64,000 nucleotides of DNA, taken from contig NZ_CP024866.1 in the NCBI RefSeq assembly GCF_004136015.1, positions 1,685,120-1,749,119 on the forward strand, in the 5' to 3' direction. The notes under the pieces are model-generated. The model was not told the origin of the DNA and ran no database searches. It saw only the letters and a list, made by a program, of their open reading frames with translations. This stretch comes from Pseudomonas sp. ACM7 (GTDB lineage Bacteria; Pseudomonadota; Gammaproteobacteria; Pseudomonadales; Pseudomonadaceae). Below are positions 26,653 through 35,504 of the stretch, in pieces (positions within the stretch are counted from its first letter, which is position 1; each line of letters begins with the position of its first letter). The position numbers were made by a program, and so were the translations under genes.

Positions 26653-27816
26653 ATGTCGATCAACGTCGAAGACTATTTCGCGCGCGATACCTTCAACAAG
26701 ATGAAGGCCTTCGCCGACAAACAAGAAACCCCGTTCGTGGTGATCGACACCGCGATGATCAGCCAGGCCTATGACGACCTGCGCGCCGGTTTCGAATTCG
26801 CCAAGGTCTACTACGCGGTCAAGGCCAACCCGGCCGTCGAAATCATCGACCTGCTCAAAGAGAAAGGCTCGAACTTCGACATCGCTTCGATCTACGAGCT
26901 CGACAAAGTGATGAACCAGGGCGTCGGCCCGGATCGCATCAGCTACGGCAACACCATCAAGAAATCCAAAGACATTCGCTACTTCTACGAGAAGGGCGTG
27001 CGTCTGTATGCCACCGACTCCGAAGCCGACCTGCGCAACATCGCCAAGGCTGCACCGGGTTCGAAAGTCTACGTGCGCATCCTCACCGAAGGCTCGACCA
27101 CCGCTGACTGGCCTTTGTCGCGTAAATTCGGCTGCCAGACCGACATGGCCATGGACCTGCTGATCCTCGCTCGCGACCTGGGCCTGGTGCCTTACGGCAT
27201 CTCGTTCCACGTCGGCTCGCAACAGCGCGACATCAGCGTCTGGGACGCGGCGATCGCCAAGGTCAAAGTGATCTTCGAACGCCTGAAAGAAGAAGACGGC
27301 ATTCACCTGAAGCTGATCAACATGGGCGGCGGCTTCCCGGCCAACTACATCACCCGCACCAACAGCCTGGAAACCTACGCTGAAGAAATCATCCGTTTCC
27401 TCAAGGAAGACTTCGGTGACGAACTGCCGGAAATCATCCTGGAACCGGGTCGTTCGCTGATCGCCAACGCCGGCATCCTGGTCAGTGAAGTGGTGCTGGT
27501 CGCCCGTAAATCCCGTACCGCTGTAGAGCGATGGGTGTACACGGATGTGGGCAAGTTCTCCGGCCTGATCGAAACCATGGACGAAGCCATCAAGTTCCCG
27601 ATCTGGACCGAGAAGAAAGGCGAGATGGAAGAAGTGGTCATCGCCGGCCCGACCTGCGACAGCGCCGACATCATGTACGAAAACTACAAGTACGGTTTGC
27701 CGCTGAACCTGGCGATTGGTGATCGTTTGTACTGGTTGTCGACCGGTGCTTACACCACCAGCTATAGCGCGGTTGAGTTCAATGGCTTCCCGCCGCTGAA
27801 GTCGTTTTACGTGTAA
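26653..27816 (+). CDS. speC: Lysine/ornithine decarboxylase (fold-III PLP enzyme)
   Basis: 387 residues starting MSINVEDYFARDTFNKMKAF, ATG 26653 with TAGGAG nine bases upstream. PLP-binding Lys57 in YYAVKANPAVEI, the HVGSQ and GGGFP motifs of the alanine-racemase-like barrel, EPGRSLIANAG, and the catalytic GPTCDSAD loop are all present. Length matches bacterial eukaryotic-type ODC/LDC enzymes that make putrescine and/or cadaverine; which substrate dominates cannot be read from the sequence. In P. aeruginosa the neighbouring gene of this family is speC. Monocistronic with its own terminator. Its unusual leader contains the 268-bp palindromic element. Confidence 0.93.
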   Translation: MSINVEDYFARDTFNKMKAFADKQETPFVVIDTAMISQAYDDLRAGFEFAKVYYAVKANPAVEIIDLLKEKGSNFDIASIYELDKVMNQGVGPDRISYGNTIKKSKDIRYFYEKGVRLYATDSEADLRNIAKAAPGSKVYVRILTEGSTTADWPLSRKFGCQTDMAMDLLILARDLGLVPYGISFHVGSQQRDISVWDAAIAKVKVIFERLKEEDGIHLKLINMGGGFPANYITRTNSLETYAEEIIRFLKEDFGDELPEIILEPGRSLIANAGILVSEVVLVARKSRTAVERWVYTDVGKFSGLIETMDEAIKFPIWTEKKGEMEEVVIAGPTCDSADIMYENYKYGLPLNLAIGDRLYWLSTGAYTTSYSAVEFNGFPPLKSFYV

Positions 27817-27832
27817 GCGATATTACAAGATA

Positions 27833-27862
27833 GAAGGTCCATGAAAACATGGACCTTTTTTT
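27833..27862 (+). terminator. Terminator of the decarboxylase gene
   Basis: AAGGTCCATG (27834-27843) and CATGGACCTT (27848-27857) form a perfect 10-bp stem with an AAAA loop and a T-run. It abuts the stop codon of the convergent gene at 27861. Confidence 0.93.
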
Positions 27863-28739
27863 ATTTCCGCAGCCATGACTCAACGTGGTCCATCATCGCC
27901 ATACATTCATTAGCGCCCTCAATAGTCGCGCCCAATTTGAAATTCAACTCCCCTAGTCTGGACACACTCTTTGCCCGCAACAGCTCGTTGATCGCGCCCT
28001 CTATACGTTGATACATTTCCTCGATGAACAGCCCCATCTGCGAGTTAACAGAAGCGAACCCATCAAATAACACTGCAATATCGGCCTTATATTCTGCTGC
28101 CCTGACCACAGCGTCCCTGGAAGAATAAGCGAAGTCCCAGACAGGTGCAGTGTTATTCTCGCGAAACAACTCTTCCGCAACAGTCGGTTGTGGATGGCAA
28201 TTACAGGATCGATGGTCCATCGCCCGCGTGAATACTGACTTCAGTCCAAACGACTCAACATACAGCTCCGTAATCGTATATTTCAGTTGTCGTATCGCAG
28301 CTTTTAGCTCATCAAATCGAAGAAACAACTCGTGAACCAAGTCTCGTACATCCTTTGGCGGAAATAACTTCCAGGTCGGGGACCTGGACAAACTGTACAA
28401 CCTGAAATCCACTTGACCAACAGGTTCGTTCCTGGAAGTTTGCTTGGTAATTTCTAAAGATTCGCGGGCAAACGTTACGAGGTCTTCAATATAAGTTCTG
28501 CATAAACGCTTGGCTTCTTCAGTGCGCCCCCAAAACTCTTGTAGATATCGCGCATTAAACGGTGCATTGTTCAAGCGCGAATCCTTGGCCAGAACCGCCA
28601 GTTGATGGCCGCTGTTTCTACGGCGCTCAAATGCAACCGGTATACTGTTGAATGTCGGCTGCAGGGAACCAAGGAAATTGGTGTAACGATCTAATACACG
28701 CCGCTGCGCCGCGGTAAATTCATTGGCAAGTCTATTCAT
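27861..28739 (-). CDS. Unrecognised helical protein downstream of the XaxA-like toxin, 292 aa
   Basis: Starts MNRLANEFTAAQRRVLDRYT at 28739, 46 bases after the toxin-like gene on the same strand, with only a weak GAAAG before the ATG. The protein is predicted almost all-helical, lacks a signal peptide and has no long hydrophobic segment. It contains a CNCHPQP cluster (near residue 177). Base composition is AT-rich like the toxin genes and unlike speC, so it belongs to the same acquired unit. In XaxAB/YaxAB systems a second helical subunit accompanies XaxA; this gene is in the right place, but I see no clear XaxB hallmark. Second toxin component, accessory or protective protein are all possible. 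Confidence 0.7.
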   Translation of the reverse strand: MNRLANEFTAAQRRVLDRYTNFLGSLQPTFNSIPVAFERRRNSGHQLAVLAKDSRLNNAPFNARYLQEFWGRTEEAKRLCRTYIEDLVTFARESLEITKQTSRNEPVGQVDFRLYSLSRSPTWKLFPPKDVRDLVHELFLRFDELKAAIRQLKYTITELYVESFGLKSVFTRAMDHRSCNCHPQPTVAEELFRENNTAPVWDFAYSSRDAVVRAAEYKADIAVLFDGFASVNSQMGLFIEEMYQRIEGAINELLRAKSVSRLGELNFKLGATIEGANECMAMMDHVESWLRK

Positions 28740-28785
28740 CTTTCATTTTAGAAGGGGTGGGCGTACGGCCCACCCCCTCGACTCC

Positions 28786-30435
28786 TTATGACTGCTGAAT
28801 AGTCTTCATGTATTTAACAACGTCTGAGATCCGGGCAATTGCGGTATCCGCTCGCAACTCGACGGGCAGCGACTTATCTTGCTTGAATTCGCGAGAGAAC
28901 TTTTCAACGTCGGCAACCAGATTCGAAAATTCATTCACGTATTCCCAGCGCCCATCGTCCAGCTTGTCCAGCGTCTTTACCAATTCAATCTTCCCATCAA
29001 TCTGGGCGATATCTTTAGTGTGTTTTTGCGACTGCACTCTCAGATCGCCCGCTTTATCCTTGAGCCTGTTGTACGCCGCCAGCATGTTGAGATACGAAAT
29101 GGCCTCGCCAATACCAGAGATCAATTTTTTAATCGTATCAACGGCCAACAATGCGACTTGAATCTGTGGCGGCGCCATACCCAGTGCTTTTAGATTTTCC
29201 AGTGATAGCTGCGCCTCTTTACCAATTTTTTCGACTCCTGCTTTCCCGATCAAGTCAATCGCCTCGGACACGGACTTCATCTGCGCTGTCAGCTCCGCCA
29301 ATTTTTCTTCGGATTTGGTTTTTAGCTCTTCAGCGAATGCCCGATCCTGCTGCAGCGAAACAACCCATTTTTCCGAGGCAGTTCTGTCATAGGGAGAGCT
29401 GATACTTGCATGAAAACTTTTTAAATCTTCAGTTTGTGCGGACATTGCATTGAATACAATTTTGAGTTCCGCCTCCATATCCTCACGAACCTCGTCCACA
29501 TCGTCCGGATACTCAAGCTCTGCCTGATAGGCTTTCAGTTTTTTCTCCGCACGTTCCAATTTGATACTGTTTGTCTGCGCCTGACTGCGCAGATCAGACG
29601 TTGTCTTATTGATAGTCATCGCCAGACTATTCATTGTTCTGACAGTACCAGGCAAGTAATCGTATTGTTCGACGAGCATTTGTGCAGTGGTGTTCGTTCC
29701 TTGCACCGCGGCGTCATGGCCACGCAAGTTCGCCATATTGAAAACTGAATTATCCGAATTATTAAATAGCGAAAACATCTGGACCCTACTCCTGAAAGTC
29801 AAACGATTATTCTCATATTCCTTATCTGCCTCTGCGAACACAGCCAGCAATTGATCAGAACTTACTTTTATCTGCTCCCAAGGATCAATGATACTGAGTA
29901 TCTGATTTTTAAATCGCCGCAAAGAAGTTGCCTCCTCCAGCTTATCGACCTCTTGGACAGATGCATTGATATAAGTAGCCAACGCATTCCATACCAGCAT
30001 AAGATTTTGAGTCGCGACTTCAGCCTCGATCGCAACGTAGCTCAGATTCTGAAGGTCATCCCGCACCTTGTTCAAGGAGTTCAGTGTCTGGCTTTTACTG
30101 GCCATTTTTTGATTAGCTGCTTGTTGCCCTTCCTTCAGTTTATTTCGTTCACTGCGTATCTTTTCAGCCTTGACACCCTGATAGATGCCGAGAATCAACC
30201 CGCCAATATTGAGGGTCGCTGCCGACTTGATCGCTTCCTGTACCAGTTGGTCATATTGCTTATTGAGCTCATCAATCTCTTTCGAGCGTTGGTCAATTTC
30301 AGCTTGCAGGACCTGAATATCAGCCTGATAAGTATTTTTGGAAACAAACTCTAATCGCAACTTTATTTCCGGCAACACTTCCGCGCGCATATCAGTGCCA
30401 AAGCTATCCAGTTCGGCTCTAACCCGCCTTGTCAT
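28786..30435 (-). CDS. XaxA-like pore-forming toxin, C-terminal part plus extra helical half (frame-shifted)
   Basis: The frame is open from before 30435 to the stop at 28786; an ATG at 30435 overlaps the end of the N-terminal piece and gives 549 aa. The first 215 residues continue the XaxA/YaxA family seamlessly: FVSKNTYQADIQVLQAEIDQ coiled coil, a hydrophobic hairpin SAATLNIGGLILGIYQGVKA as in the membrane-inserting foot, and a second coiled coil to LLAVFAEADKEYENN. After this, where XaxA proteins of about 400 aa normally end, another 320 residues follow. They have long helices and a second hydrophobic stretch (IQVALLAVDTIKKLISGIGE). It could be a fused partner subunit. The protein may be made only if the frame upstream is repaired or the ATG is used. 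Confidence 0.75.
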   Translation of the reverse strand: MTRRVRAELDSFGTDMRAEVLPEIKLRLEFVSKNTYQADIQVLQAEIDQRSKEIDELNKQYDQLVQEAIKSAATLNIGGLILGIYQGVKAEKIRSERNKLKEGQQAANQKMASKSQTLNSLNKVRDDLQNLSYVAIEAEVATQNLMLVWNALATYINASVQEVDKLEEATSLRRFKNQILSIIDPWEQIKVSSDQLLAVFAEADKEYENNRLTFRSRVQMFSLFNNSDNSVFNMANLRGHDAAVQGTNTTAQMLVEQYDYLPGTVRTMNSLAMTINKTTSDLRSQAQTNSIKLERAEKKLKAYQAELEYPDDVDEVREDMEAELKIVFNAMSAQTEDLKSFHASISSPYDRTASEKWVVSLQQDRAFAEELKTKSEEKLAELTAQMKSVSEAIDLIGKAGVEKIGKEAQLSLENLKALGMAPPQIQVALLAVDTIKKLISGIGEAISYLNMLAAYNRLKDKAGDLRVQSQKHTKDIAQIDGKIELVKTLDKLDDGRWEYVNEFSNLVADVEKFSREFKQDKSLPVELRADTAIARISDVVKYMKTIQQS

Positions 30436-31000
30436 GACATAACTTGACCTTCGCCAGCATGTCATTGAGGTATGCCTTGATGTCTGGAACATCACCCTCA
30501 GGCAAGCCAAGATCGGGAAGATTCGGAATCTTGGCTTTAAGTTTCTGATACTCCTCCGGCGTGTTGATATTGTGCTCTTCCAGATATTTCGATGCTTTGA
30601 GATCCTCATAGACCTCTACAATTCCTTTGCCAATCCTGATAATGCTACCACCGAAAACTTTAAGGTCGGTGCCTGTCAGCATTATCTTCTCGCGCAATGG
30701 CGACCAGCGTTTAGCATGATCATATGTCATTGTGAATGTGCGTAGAAAATCCCTGGACTTAAGTCCCACACGCCCTTCATCACCTGCGCCATAATTTAAA
30801 TACGCAATAACATCTTGCAGCCGAACAGGAAGAGACAACCCTAAAGTTTCATACTTCCTCAGACTGACAATCTGCTGTGCGGTCAGCTGCATTCCGGGCT
30901 CCCGGCTATATACCTCACCATCGCCAGTTGACGCTTCCACAAATACTTTGGGCGCTTTCGCCGCTGCTTGGACGATCTTATCGTCCACCTTGAATTCCAT
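30419..31000 (-). CDS. XaxA-like pore-forming toxin, N-terminal part
   Basis: 193 residues from ATG 31000 behind AAGGAG. Matches the N-terminal head of alpha-xenorhabdolysin subunit A/YaxA: LTAQQIVSLRKYETLGLSLP, VRLQDVIAYLNYG, then WSPLREKIMLTGTDLKVFGG and the helix leading to the coiled-coil stalk. It ends abruptly with LAKVKLCHDKAG-stop at 30421-30419. One base fewer in the GGG run at 30425-30423 would read HDKAVRAELDSFGTDM straight into the next frame. Binary toxins of this family form membrane pores in eukaryotic cells. No signal peptide, as usual for the family. AT-rich codons suggest horizontal acquisition. Confidence 0.8.
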   Translation of the reverse strand: MEFKVDDKIVQAAAKAPKVFVEASTGDGEVYSREPGMQLTAQQIVSLRKYETLGLSLPVRLQDVIAYLNYGAGDEGRVGLKSRDFLRTFTMTYDHAKRWSPLREKIMLTGTDLKVFGGSIIRIGKGIVEVYEDLKASKYLEEHNINTPEEYQKLKAKIPNLPDLGLPEGDVPDIKAYLNDMLAKVKLCHDKAG

Positions 31001-31396
31001 TAGAGACTCCTTGTCTTCTTCGGATGTATATAAAATTTATGTTTCCATCGATACTGAGAGTGTTTACTCCACTCAATTACAGATATCGCGCAAAAAGACT
31101 TTAATACAGCACCACAGTTATCCACCAGAGTTCAAATATATAAAATCAAGACAAACCACAAGAGAAACATCGCCTTCACCCGACTTGACGTCATGACTTA
31201 AAGATGAACCCCACAAAATTACTGGCCGAATCACTCACTTAAACAACAACGGCAAAATCCCGGCGGATACTTTATCGCCAGACCTTTATGTCATAGGAAC
31301 CAAGATAATAAGCCTTGTTGTGCGGTGCTCTTTATTGCGCAACCCTGCGTATCAAGGCAACTTCGCTATTAAGAAGATAGAAGTAACGATAAACCG
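31001..31396. other. AT-rich gap upstream of the toxin locus
   Basis: 396 bases without a credible gene. It must contain the promoter of the minus-strand toxin unit, but no site can be assigned with confidence. The composition is AT-rich like the toxin genes up to about 31380, where the high-GC conserved region resumes, so the island's right edge is near there. No terminal repeat, tRNA or insertion-sequence end was found. Confidence 0.5.
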
Positions 31397-32152
31397 TTAC
31401 AGGCCGGCCAGCTGGGACAATCGCTGCCGGTAAGCATCAGCCATCTCACGAATTTGCGGATGATGTGCGTCTAGTAATGACTCACTGCTCACCCGCAAGA
31501 AATTCACATTCCCCCCGACCAGCGCCTTGCGCAACCAGCCAAGTGCTTCATAGACTCGCCCCTCATCGGCCAGCACCGCCGCGTAACTGAACTGCCCCCG
31601 AAAATCCCCACCTTCGGCAGATCGCTGATACCACTGCCGTGCCGCGAGTGGATCAGCGAGGCAAACCTTGCCATCTTCCAGATAACGCCCCAGCAGGTTC
31701 ATCGACTTCGCATGGCCCAACGCGGCCGCCTGGCGATACAGGTTCAGCGCTTGCAACTGATCCTCGATCACCCCGCGCCCGGTGGCCAGCAGGTTGGCGT
31801 AGTTGTACATCGCCCAATCCAGTCCGGTATCGGCGGCCTGGCGGTAATGAACAACGGCAACGGCGGCGTCGGCAACGCATCCCCAGCCATGCTCATGACA
31901 ACGACCGAGCATGTTGCGCGCCATCAGGTGTCCACCCTGAGCAGCGATCCCGAACCAACGCAAGGCCAGCGGCTGATCCTGCTCGATACCCTGCCCGTCC
32001 AGCAGAATCTGCCCGAGCAAGGCCTGAGCATCGAGCACGCCTTCGCGGGCAGCGATCAGAATCGCCTGTGCCGCGCGCGCCGGGCTTTCGTCGAGCATGG
32101 ATTTGAGACGATCACCATCGAGGACTTCCTCGCGGCGCAGTCGATAACTCAT
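31397..32152 (-). CDS. Sel1-repeat protein of the piu locus
   Basis: 251 residues starting [20 protein letters not shown] at 32152; the long open extension to 32638 is an out-of-frame shadow of piuC. Contains about five Sel1-like (TPR-type) repeats, e.g. [40 protein letters not shown] and [20 protein letters not shown], spanning roughly residues 40-210. Such solenoids mediate protein-protein contacts. The ATG overlaps the piuC stop codon (ATGA), so it is translated with piuC. From memory the P. aeruginosa piuA-piuC neighbourhood carries the same gene. Role in iron uptake is inferred only from the operon. Confidence 0.85.
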   Translation of the reverse strand: MSYRLRREEVLDGDRLKSMLDESPARAAQAILIAAREGVLDAQALLGQILLDGQGIEQDQPLALRWFGIAAQGGHLMARNMLGRCHEHGWGCVADAAVAVVHYRQAADTGLDWAMYNYANLLATGRGVIEDQLQALNLYRQAAALGHAKSMNLLGRYLEDGKVCLADPLAARQWYQRSAEGGDFRGQFSYAAVLADEGRVYEALGWLRKALVGGNVNFLRVSSESLLDAHHPQIREMADAYRQRLSQLAGL

Positions 32153-32829
32153 ACCTCGACCCAGCGACGCAACAGGTTGTGATAAGTACCGGTGAGGCGA
32201 ATCAGCGAAGGGTGATCGGGCATGTCCTGGGTCAGCTGCTGGATCGCCCCGTCCATCTCGAACAGCAAGGCGCGCTGACTGTCTTCGCGGACCAGGCTTT
32301 GGGTCCAGAAGAACGAGGCGTAGCGAGTGCCGTGCGTCACGGCGTTGACCTTGTGCAGGCTGGTGCCGGGGTACAGAACCATGTCGCCGGCCGGCAACTT
32401 CACCCGTTGGGTGCCGAAAGTGTCCTGGATTTCCAGTTCGCCGCCGTCGTAGTCGTCCGGCTCGCTGAAAAACAGAGTGGCCGACAAATCGGTGCGCACT
32501 CGCTCGAGGCTGCCTTTGGGCTGGCGCACGGCGTTGTCGATGTGAAAGTCGAAACTGCCGCCGGCCGTGTAACAGTTCAGTAACGGAGGGAAAACCTTGT
32601 GTGGCAACGCGGCCGACATGAACAGCGGATTTTTCCACAGCCGTTCCAGCATCGCCGCGCCGACTTCCTTGGCCAGCGGATGACCTTCAGGCAGCTGCAG
32701 ATTGTGCTTGGCCTTGGCCGACTGATAACCGGCGGTGATTTTGCCGTCGGCCCAATCTGCCTGCTCCAGAGCCTCGCGGATGCGCTGCACTTCTTCTTTC
32801 GCGAACACGCCGGGAATGTGCAGCAGCAT
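32149..32829 (-). CDS. piuC: PKHD-type Fe(II)/2-oxoglutarate hydroxylase PiuC
   Basis: 226 residues. The double-stranded beta-helix carries the iron triad His96, Asp98 (FDFHIDNAV) and His159 ([10 protein letters not shown]), with Arg169 ([10 protein letters not shown]) to bind 2-oxoglutarate. Length and motifs match the PiuC/YbiX family. The gene is divergent from the siderophore receptor piuA and shares its iron-responsive intergenic region. Its substrate is unknown, possibly a siderophore or receptor-associated molecule. Translation-coupled to the sel1 gene. Confidence 0.93.
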   Translation of the reverse strand: MLLHIPGVFAKEEVQRIREALEQADWADGKITAGYQSAKAKHNLQLPEGHPLAKEVGAAMLERLWKNPLFMSAALPHKVFPPLLNCYTAGGSFDFHIDNAVRQPKGSLERVRTDLSATLFFSEPDDYDGGELEIQDTFGTQRVKLPAGDMVLYPGTSLHKVNAVTHGTRYASFFWTQSLVREDSQRALLFEMDGAIQQLTQDMPDHPSLIRLTGTYHNLLRRWVEV

Positions 32830-32861
32830 GGGATGACACCTGAAGACAAAGAGGCGGCAAT

Positions 32862-32880
32862 GGTATTGATTCTTATTGAC
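32862..32880. promoter_or_regulatory. Putative Fur box between piuC and piuA
   Basis: GGTATTGATTCTTATTGAC agrees with the 19-base Fur consensus GATAATGATAATCATTATC at 12 positions by my alignment. It lies in the divergent 206-base promoter region of an iron-uptake locus, 33 bases before the piuC start. Confidence 0.5.
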
Positions 32881-33035
32881 TCTGTAAAACCCCTGTGACG
32901 AACGAGACAGTAAAAACCGTAAGGGTAAATTGTAAAGAATGTAAATTCCTCGCGAATAGTAACGTTTCGCAATTGATACAAATACCTGTTTACCCTATAT
33001 TCCGCGGCCTCAAATCCTTGGGGAGGGGAATTCTC

Positions 33036-35372
33036 ATGTCACGCCAACAACCACAATTACCGGTCAGTTCACCGCGTTTGCTCGCGTCTGCAATTGGCGT
33101 GGCGATCACTGCCAGCTCTGCGGGCCACATGGCTTTCGCGGCTGAAAAGACCGACGAAAAAGCACCGAGCAACGTGATTTCCCTGGGCGCTACCGCTATC
33201 ACCGGCGAGACCCAGGACGAGACTTCCTACAACGTCGAAAAAGCCTCCTCGCCCAAGTACACCGCACCGCTTGTGGACACGCCGCGTTCGATCACCGTCA
33301 TCCCGCAACAAGTGCTCAAGGACACTGGCGCCCTCAACATGCAGGACGCCCTGCGCACTGTTCCAGGCATCACCTTCGGTGCCGGTGAAGGCGGCAACCC
33401 GCAAGGCGACCGCCCATTCATCCGCGGCTTCGATGCCCAGGGCGATACGTATCTGGACGGCGTGCGCGATACCGGTTCGCAGAGCCGCGAGATCTTCGCC
33501 GTTGAGTCGATCGAAGTCAGCAAAGGCCCGAACTCGGCCATGGGCGGCCGTGGCGCTGCCGGTGGCAGCATCAACCTGGTGAGCAAAAAGGCGCACCTTG
33601 GCAATTCGCTCGATGGCGGTTTCACCTGGGGTTCCGACCAGACCCAGCGTTACACCATGGATGGCAACTATCAGTTCACCGACACCGCCGCTGGCCGTCT
33701 GAACCTGATGAGTCACGAAAGCAACGTCGCCGGCCGTGACACTGTCGATTACGATCGCTGGGGTATCGCACCGTCGCTGGCCTTCGGCCTGGGCACCGAC
33801 ACTCGCGTCAACCTCGACTACTACCACCTGGAAAGCAACGACACGCCAGATTCCGGCATTCCATACAGCATTCCGGTCGCAGGCTCGACGGCTCGCACCA
33901 AGTCCAACCCGGACAAGCCTGACGATGGCGGCGACAGCAGCAACTTCTACGGCCTCGACGGCCGCGACTTCCGCAAGGGTCGCACCGACACCGCAACCAT
34001 CGCCATCGAGCACGATCTGAGCGACGCGCTGACCGTCAAGAACACCCTGCGCCACGGCACCAGCATGCAGGACTACATCCTGACCCAGCCGGACGACAGC
34101 AAGGGCAACGTCAACAACGGCAGCGTCTGGCGTCGGGCCAACACCCGGGTCAGCAACACCGAAACCACCACCAACCAGACCGATCTGTTTGGCGACGTCT
34201 ACATCGCCGGATTCAAAAACAGCTTCTCTACCGGTATCGAGTTGAGCCGCGAGGAAAGCGAAAAGTCCTCGTATAACGTCAACACCGACACCACCCCGGG
34301 AACAGCTGCCGCGACCACCAACTGCTCGCCGGCGTTGATTGGTGCGCCGAGCGGCTACAACTGCACCTCGCTGTCCAACCCGAACCCGAACGACCCATGG
34401 AACGGTGCAATCTCGCGTAACTACGCTGGCACCGACACCAAAGCCAACACCTATGCGCTGTATGTGTTCGACACGCTGGAGTTGTCCGAGCAATGGCTGG
34501 TGAACATGGGTCTGCGTTATGACCATTTCGACACCCAGTACCGCACCTTTGACAGCGCAGGGGCGACTGTCCTAAACAAAGGCGTACCTGCAAAAGGCAA
34601 AGACACCAGCGAATTCGTCACCGGTCAATTCGGTGTGGTCTACAAGCCGGCCGAAAACGGCAGCATTTATGCGTCCTACGCGACTTCTGCCACTCCACCT
34701 GGCGCCACCCTCGGCGAAGGCATGGACGGCAACCCGCTGGGGGGCACGGTTAATCGCAACAAAGATGTGCTCAAAAGCGACATGGAGCCGGAAACCACCA
34801 AGAACTACGAAATCGGTACCAAATGGGACCTGCTGAACGATCGCCTGTCGTTGACCGCCGACATCTTCCGCACCGAGAAAGAAAACGCTCGCGTTCAAGT
34901 CGACACAACCGCCTATGAAAACGCCGGCAAAACCCGCGTTCAAGGTATCGAACTGTCGGCCAGCGGCAAGATCACCGACAAATGGCAAGTGTTCGCCGGT
35001 TACGCATACATGGACAGCGAGCAGGTCGATGGCGGCCCGCTGAACCGCGCCACCGAAGGCAACGAGCTGCCTAACACACCGAAAAACAGTGCCAGCTTGT
35101 GGACGACTTATCAGGTCACGCCGAAGCTGACCATCGGTGGCGGTGCGTTTTATGTCGATGATGTGTTCGGCAGCGTGGCCAATACCACCATGGTTGATTC
35201 CTACGTTCGTTACGACGCAATGGCCGCGTACAAGCTGAGCAAAAACGTCGACCTGCAACTGAACGTGCAGAACCTGACCGATGAAACCTACTACGACAAA
35301 GCTTTCTCGACCCACTTCGCCAACCAGGCGGCGGGCCGTACGGCATTGCTGAGCACCAACTTCCACTTCTGA
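33036..35372 (+). CDS. piuA: TonB-dependent catechol-siderophore receptor PiuA (Fiu-like)
   Basis: 778 residues starting MSRQQPQLPVSSPRLLASAI with ATG at 33036 behind GGGGAGGGG; the 47-codon upstream extension has no ribosome-binding site. Signal peptide ends near FA-AEK. Plug domain: DTPRSITVIPQQVLKDTGAL, then RGFDAQGDTYLDGVRDTG, VEVSKGPN-type motif (IEVSKGPNSAMGGRGAAGG). The barrel ends in NFHF with the terminal aromatic. PiuA/Fiu receptors import monomeric catecholate iron complexes and catechol-linked antibiotics. Flanked by piuC (divergent) and piuB (downstream), as in P. aeruginosa. Iron regulation through the putative Fur site is likely. Confidence 0.93.
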   Translation: MSRQQPQLPVSSPRLLASAIGVAITASSAGHMAFAAEKTDEKAPSNVISLGATAITGETQDETSYNVEKASSPKYTAPLVDTPRSITVIPQQVLKDTGALNMQDALRTVPGITFGAGEGGNPQGDRPFIRGFDAQGDTYLDGVRDTGSQSREIFAVESIEVSKGPNSAMGGRGAAGGSINLVSKKAHLGNSLDGGFTWGSDQTQRYTMDGNYQFTDTAAGRLNLMSHESNVAGRDTVDYDRWGIAPSLAFGLGTDTRVNLDYYHLESNDTPDSGIPYSIPVAGSTARTKSNPDKPDDGGDSSNFYGLDGRDFRKGRTDTATIAIEHDLSDALTVKNTLRHGTSMQDYILTQPDDSKGNVNNGSVWRRANTRVSNTETTTNQTDLFGDVYIAGFKNSFSTGIELSREESEKSSYNVNTDTTPGTAAATTNCSPALIGAPSGYNCTSLSNPNPNDPWNGAISRNYAGTDTKANTYALYVFDTLELSEQWLVNMGLRYDHFDTQYRTFDSAGATVLNKGVPAKGKDTSEFVTGQFGVVYKPAENGSIYASYATSATPPGATLGEGMDGNPLGGTVNRNKDVLKSDMEPETTKNYEIGTKWDLLNDRLSLTADIFRTEKENARVQVDTTAYENAGKTRVQGIELSASGKITDKWQVFAGYAYMDSEQVDGGPLNRATEGNELPNTPKNSASLWTTYQVTPKLTIGGGAFYVDDVFGSVANTTMVDSYVRYDAMAAYKLSKNVDLQLNVQNLTDETYYDKAFSTHFANQAAGRTALLSTNFHF

Positions 35373-35391
35373 TAGAAGCGTGAAGACCAGG

Positions 35392-35421
35392 GCCCCGTTC
35401 ATCCAGGTGAACGGGGCTTTT
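35392..35421 (+). terminator. Terminator of piuA
   Basis: GCCCCGTTCA/TGAACGGGGC perfect 10-bp stem with a TCCAGG loop, followed by TTTTG. Confidence 0.9.
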
Positions 35422-35504
35422 GTGCGTAATAAAGAATGTTTCTCGACAACCCACGGCATAATGCCCGCCGTGATCATTATTTTCGAACGAACAAGGCGAG
35501 TGAC

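Noticed and set aside
27861..31390. Prophage or integrative element around the toxin genes
   Set aside because: No integrase, phage structural gene, attachment-site repeat or tRNA lies at the edges.
31397..32638. 413-codon version of the Sel1-repeat protein
   Set aside because: The N-terminal 162 codons overlap piuC out of frame; the ATGA-coupled start at 32152 fits the family and the operon.
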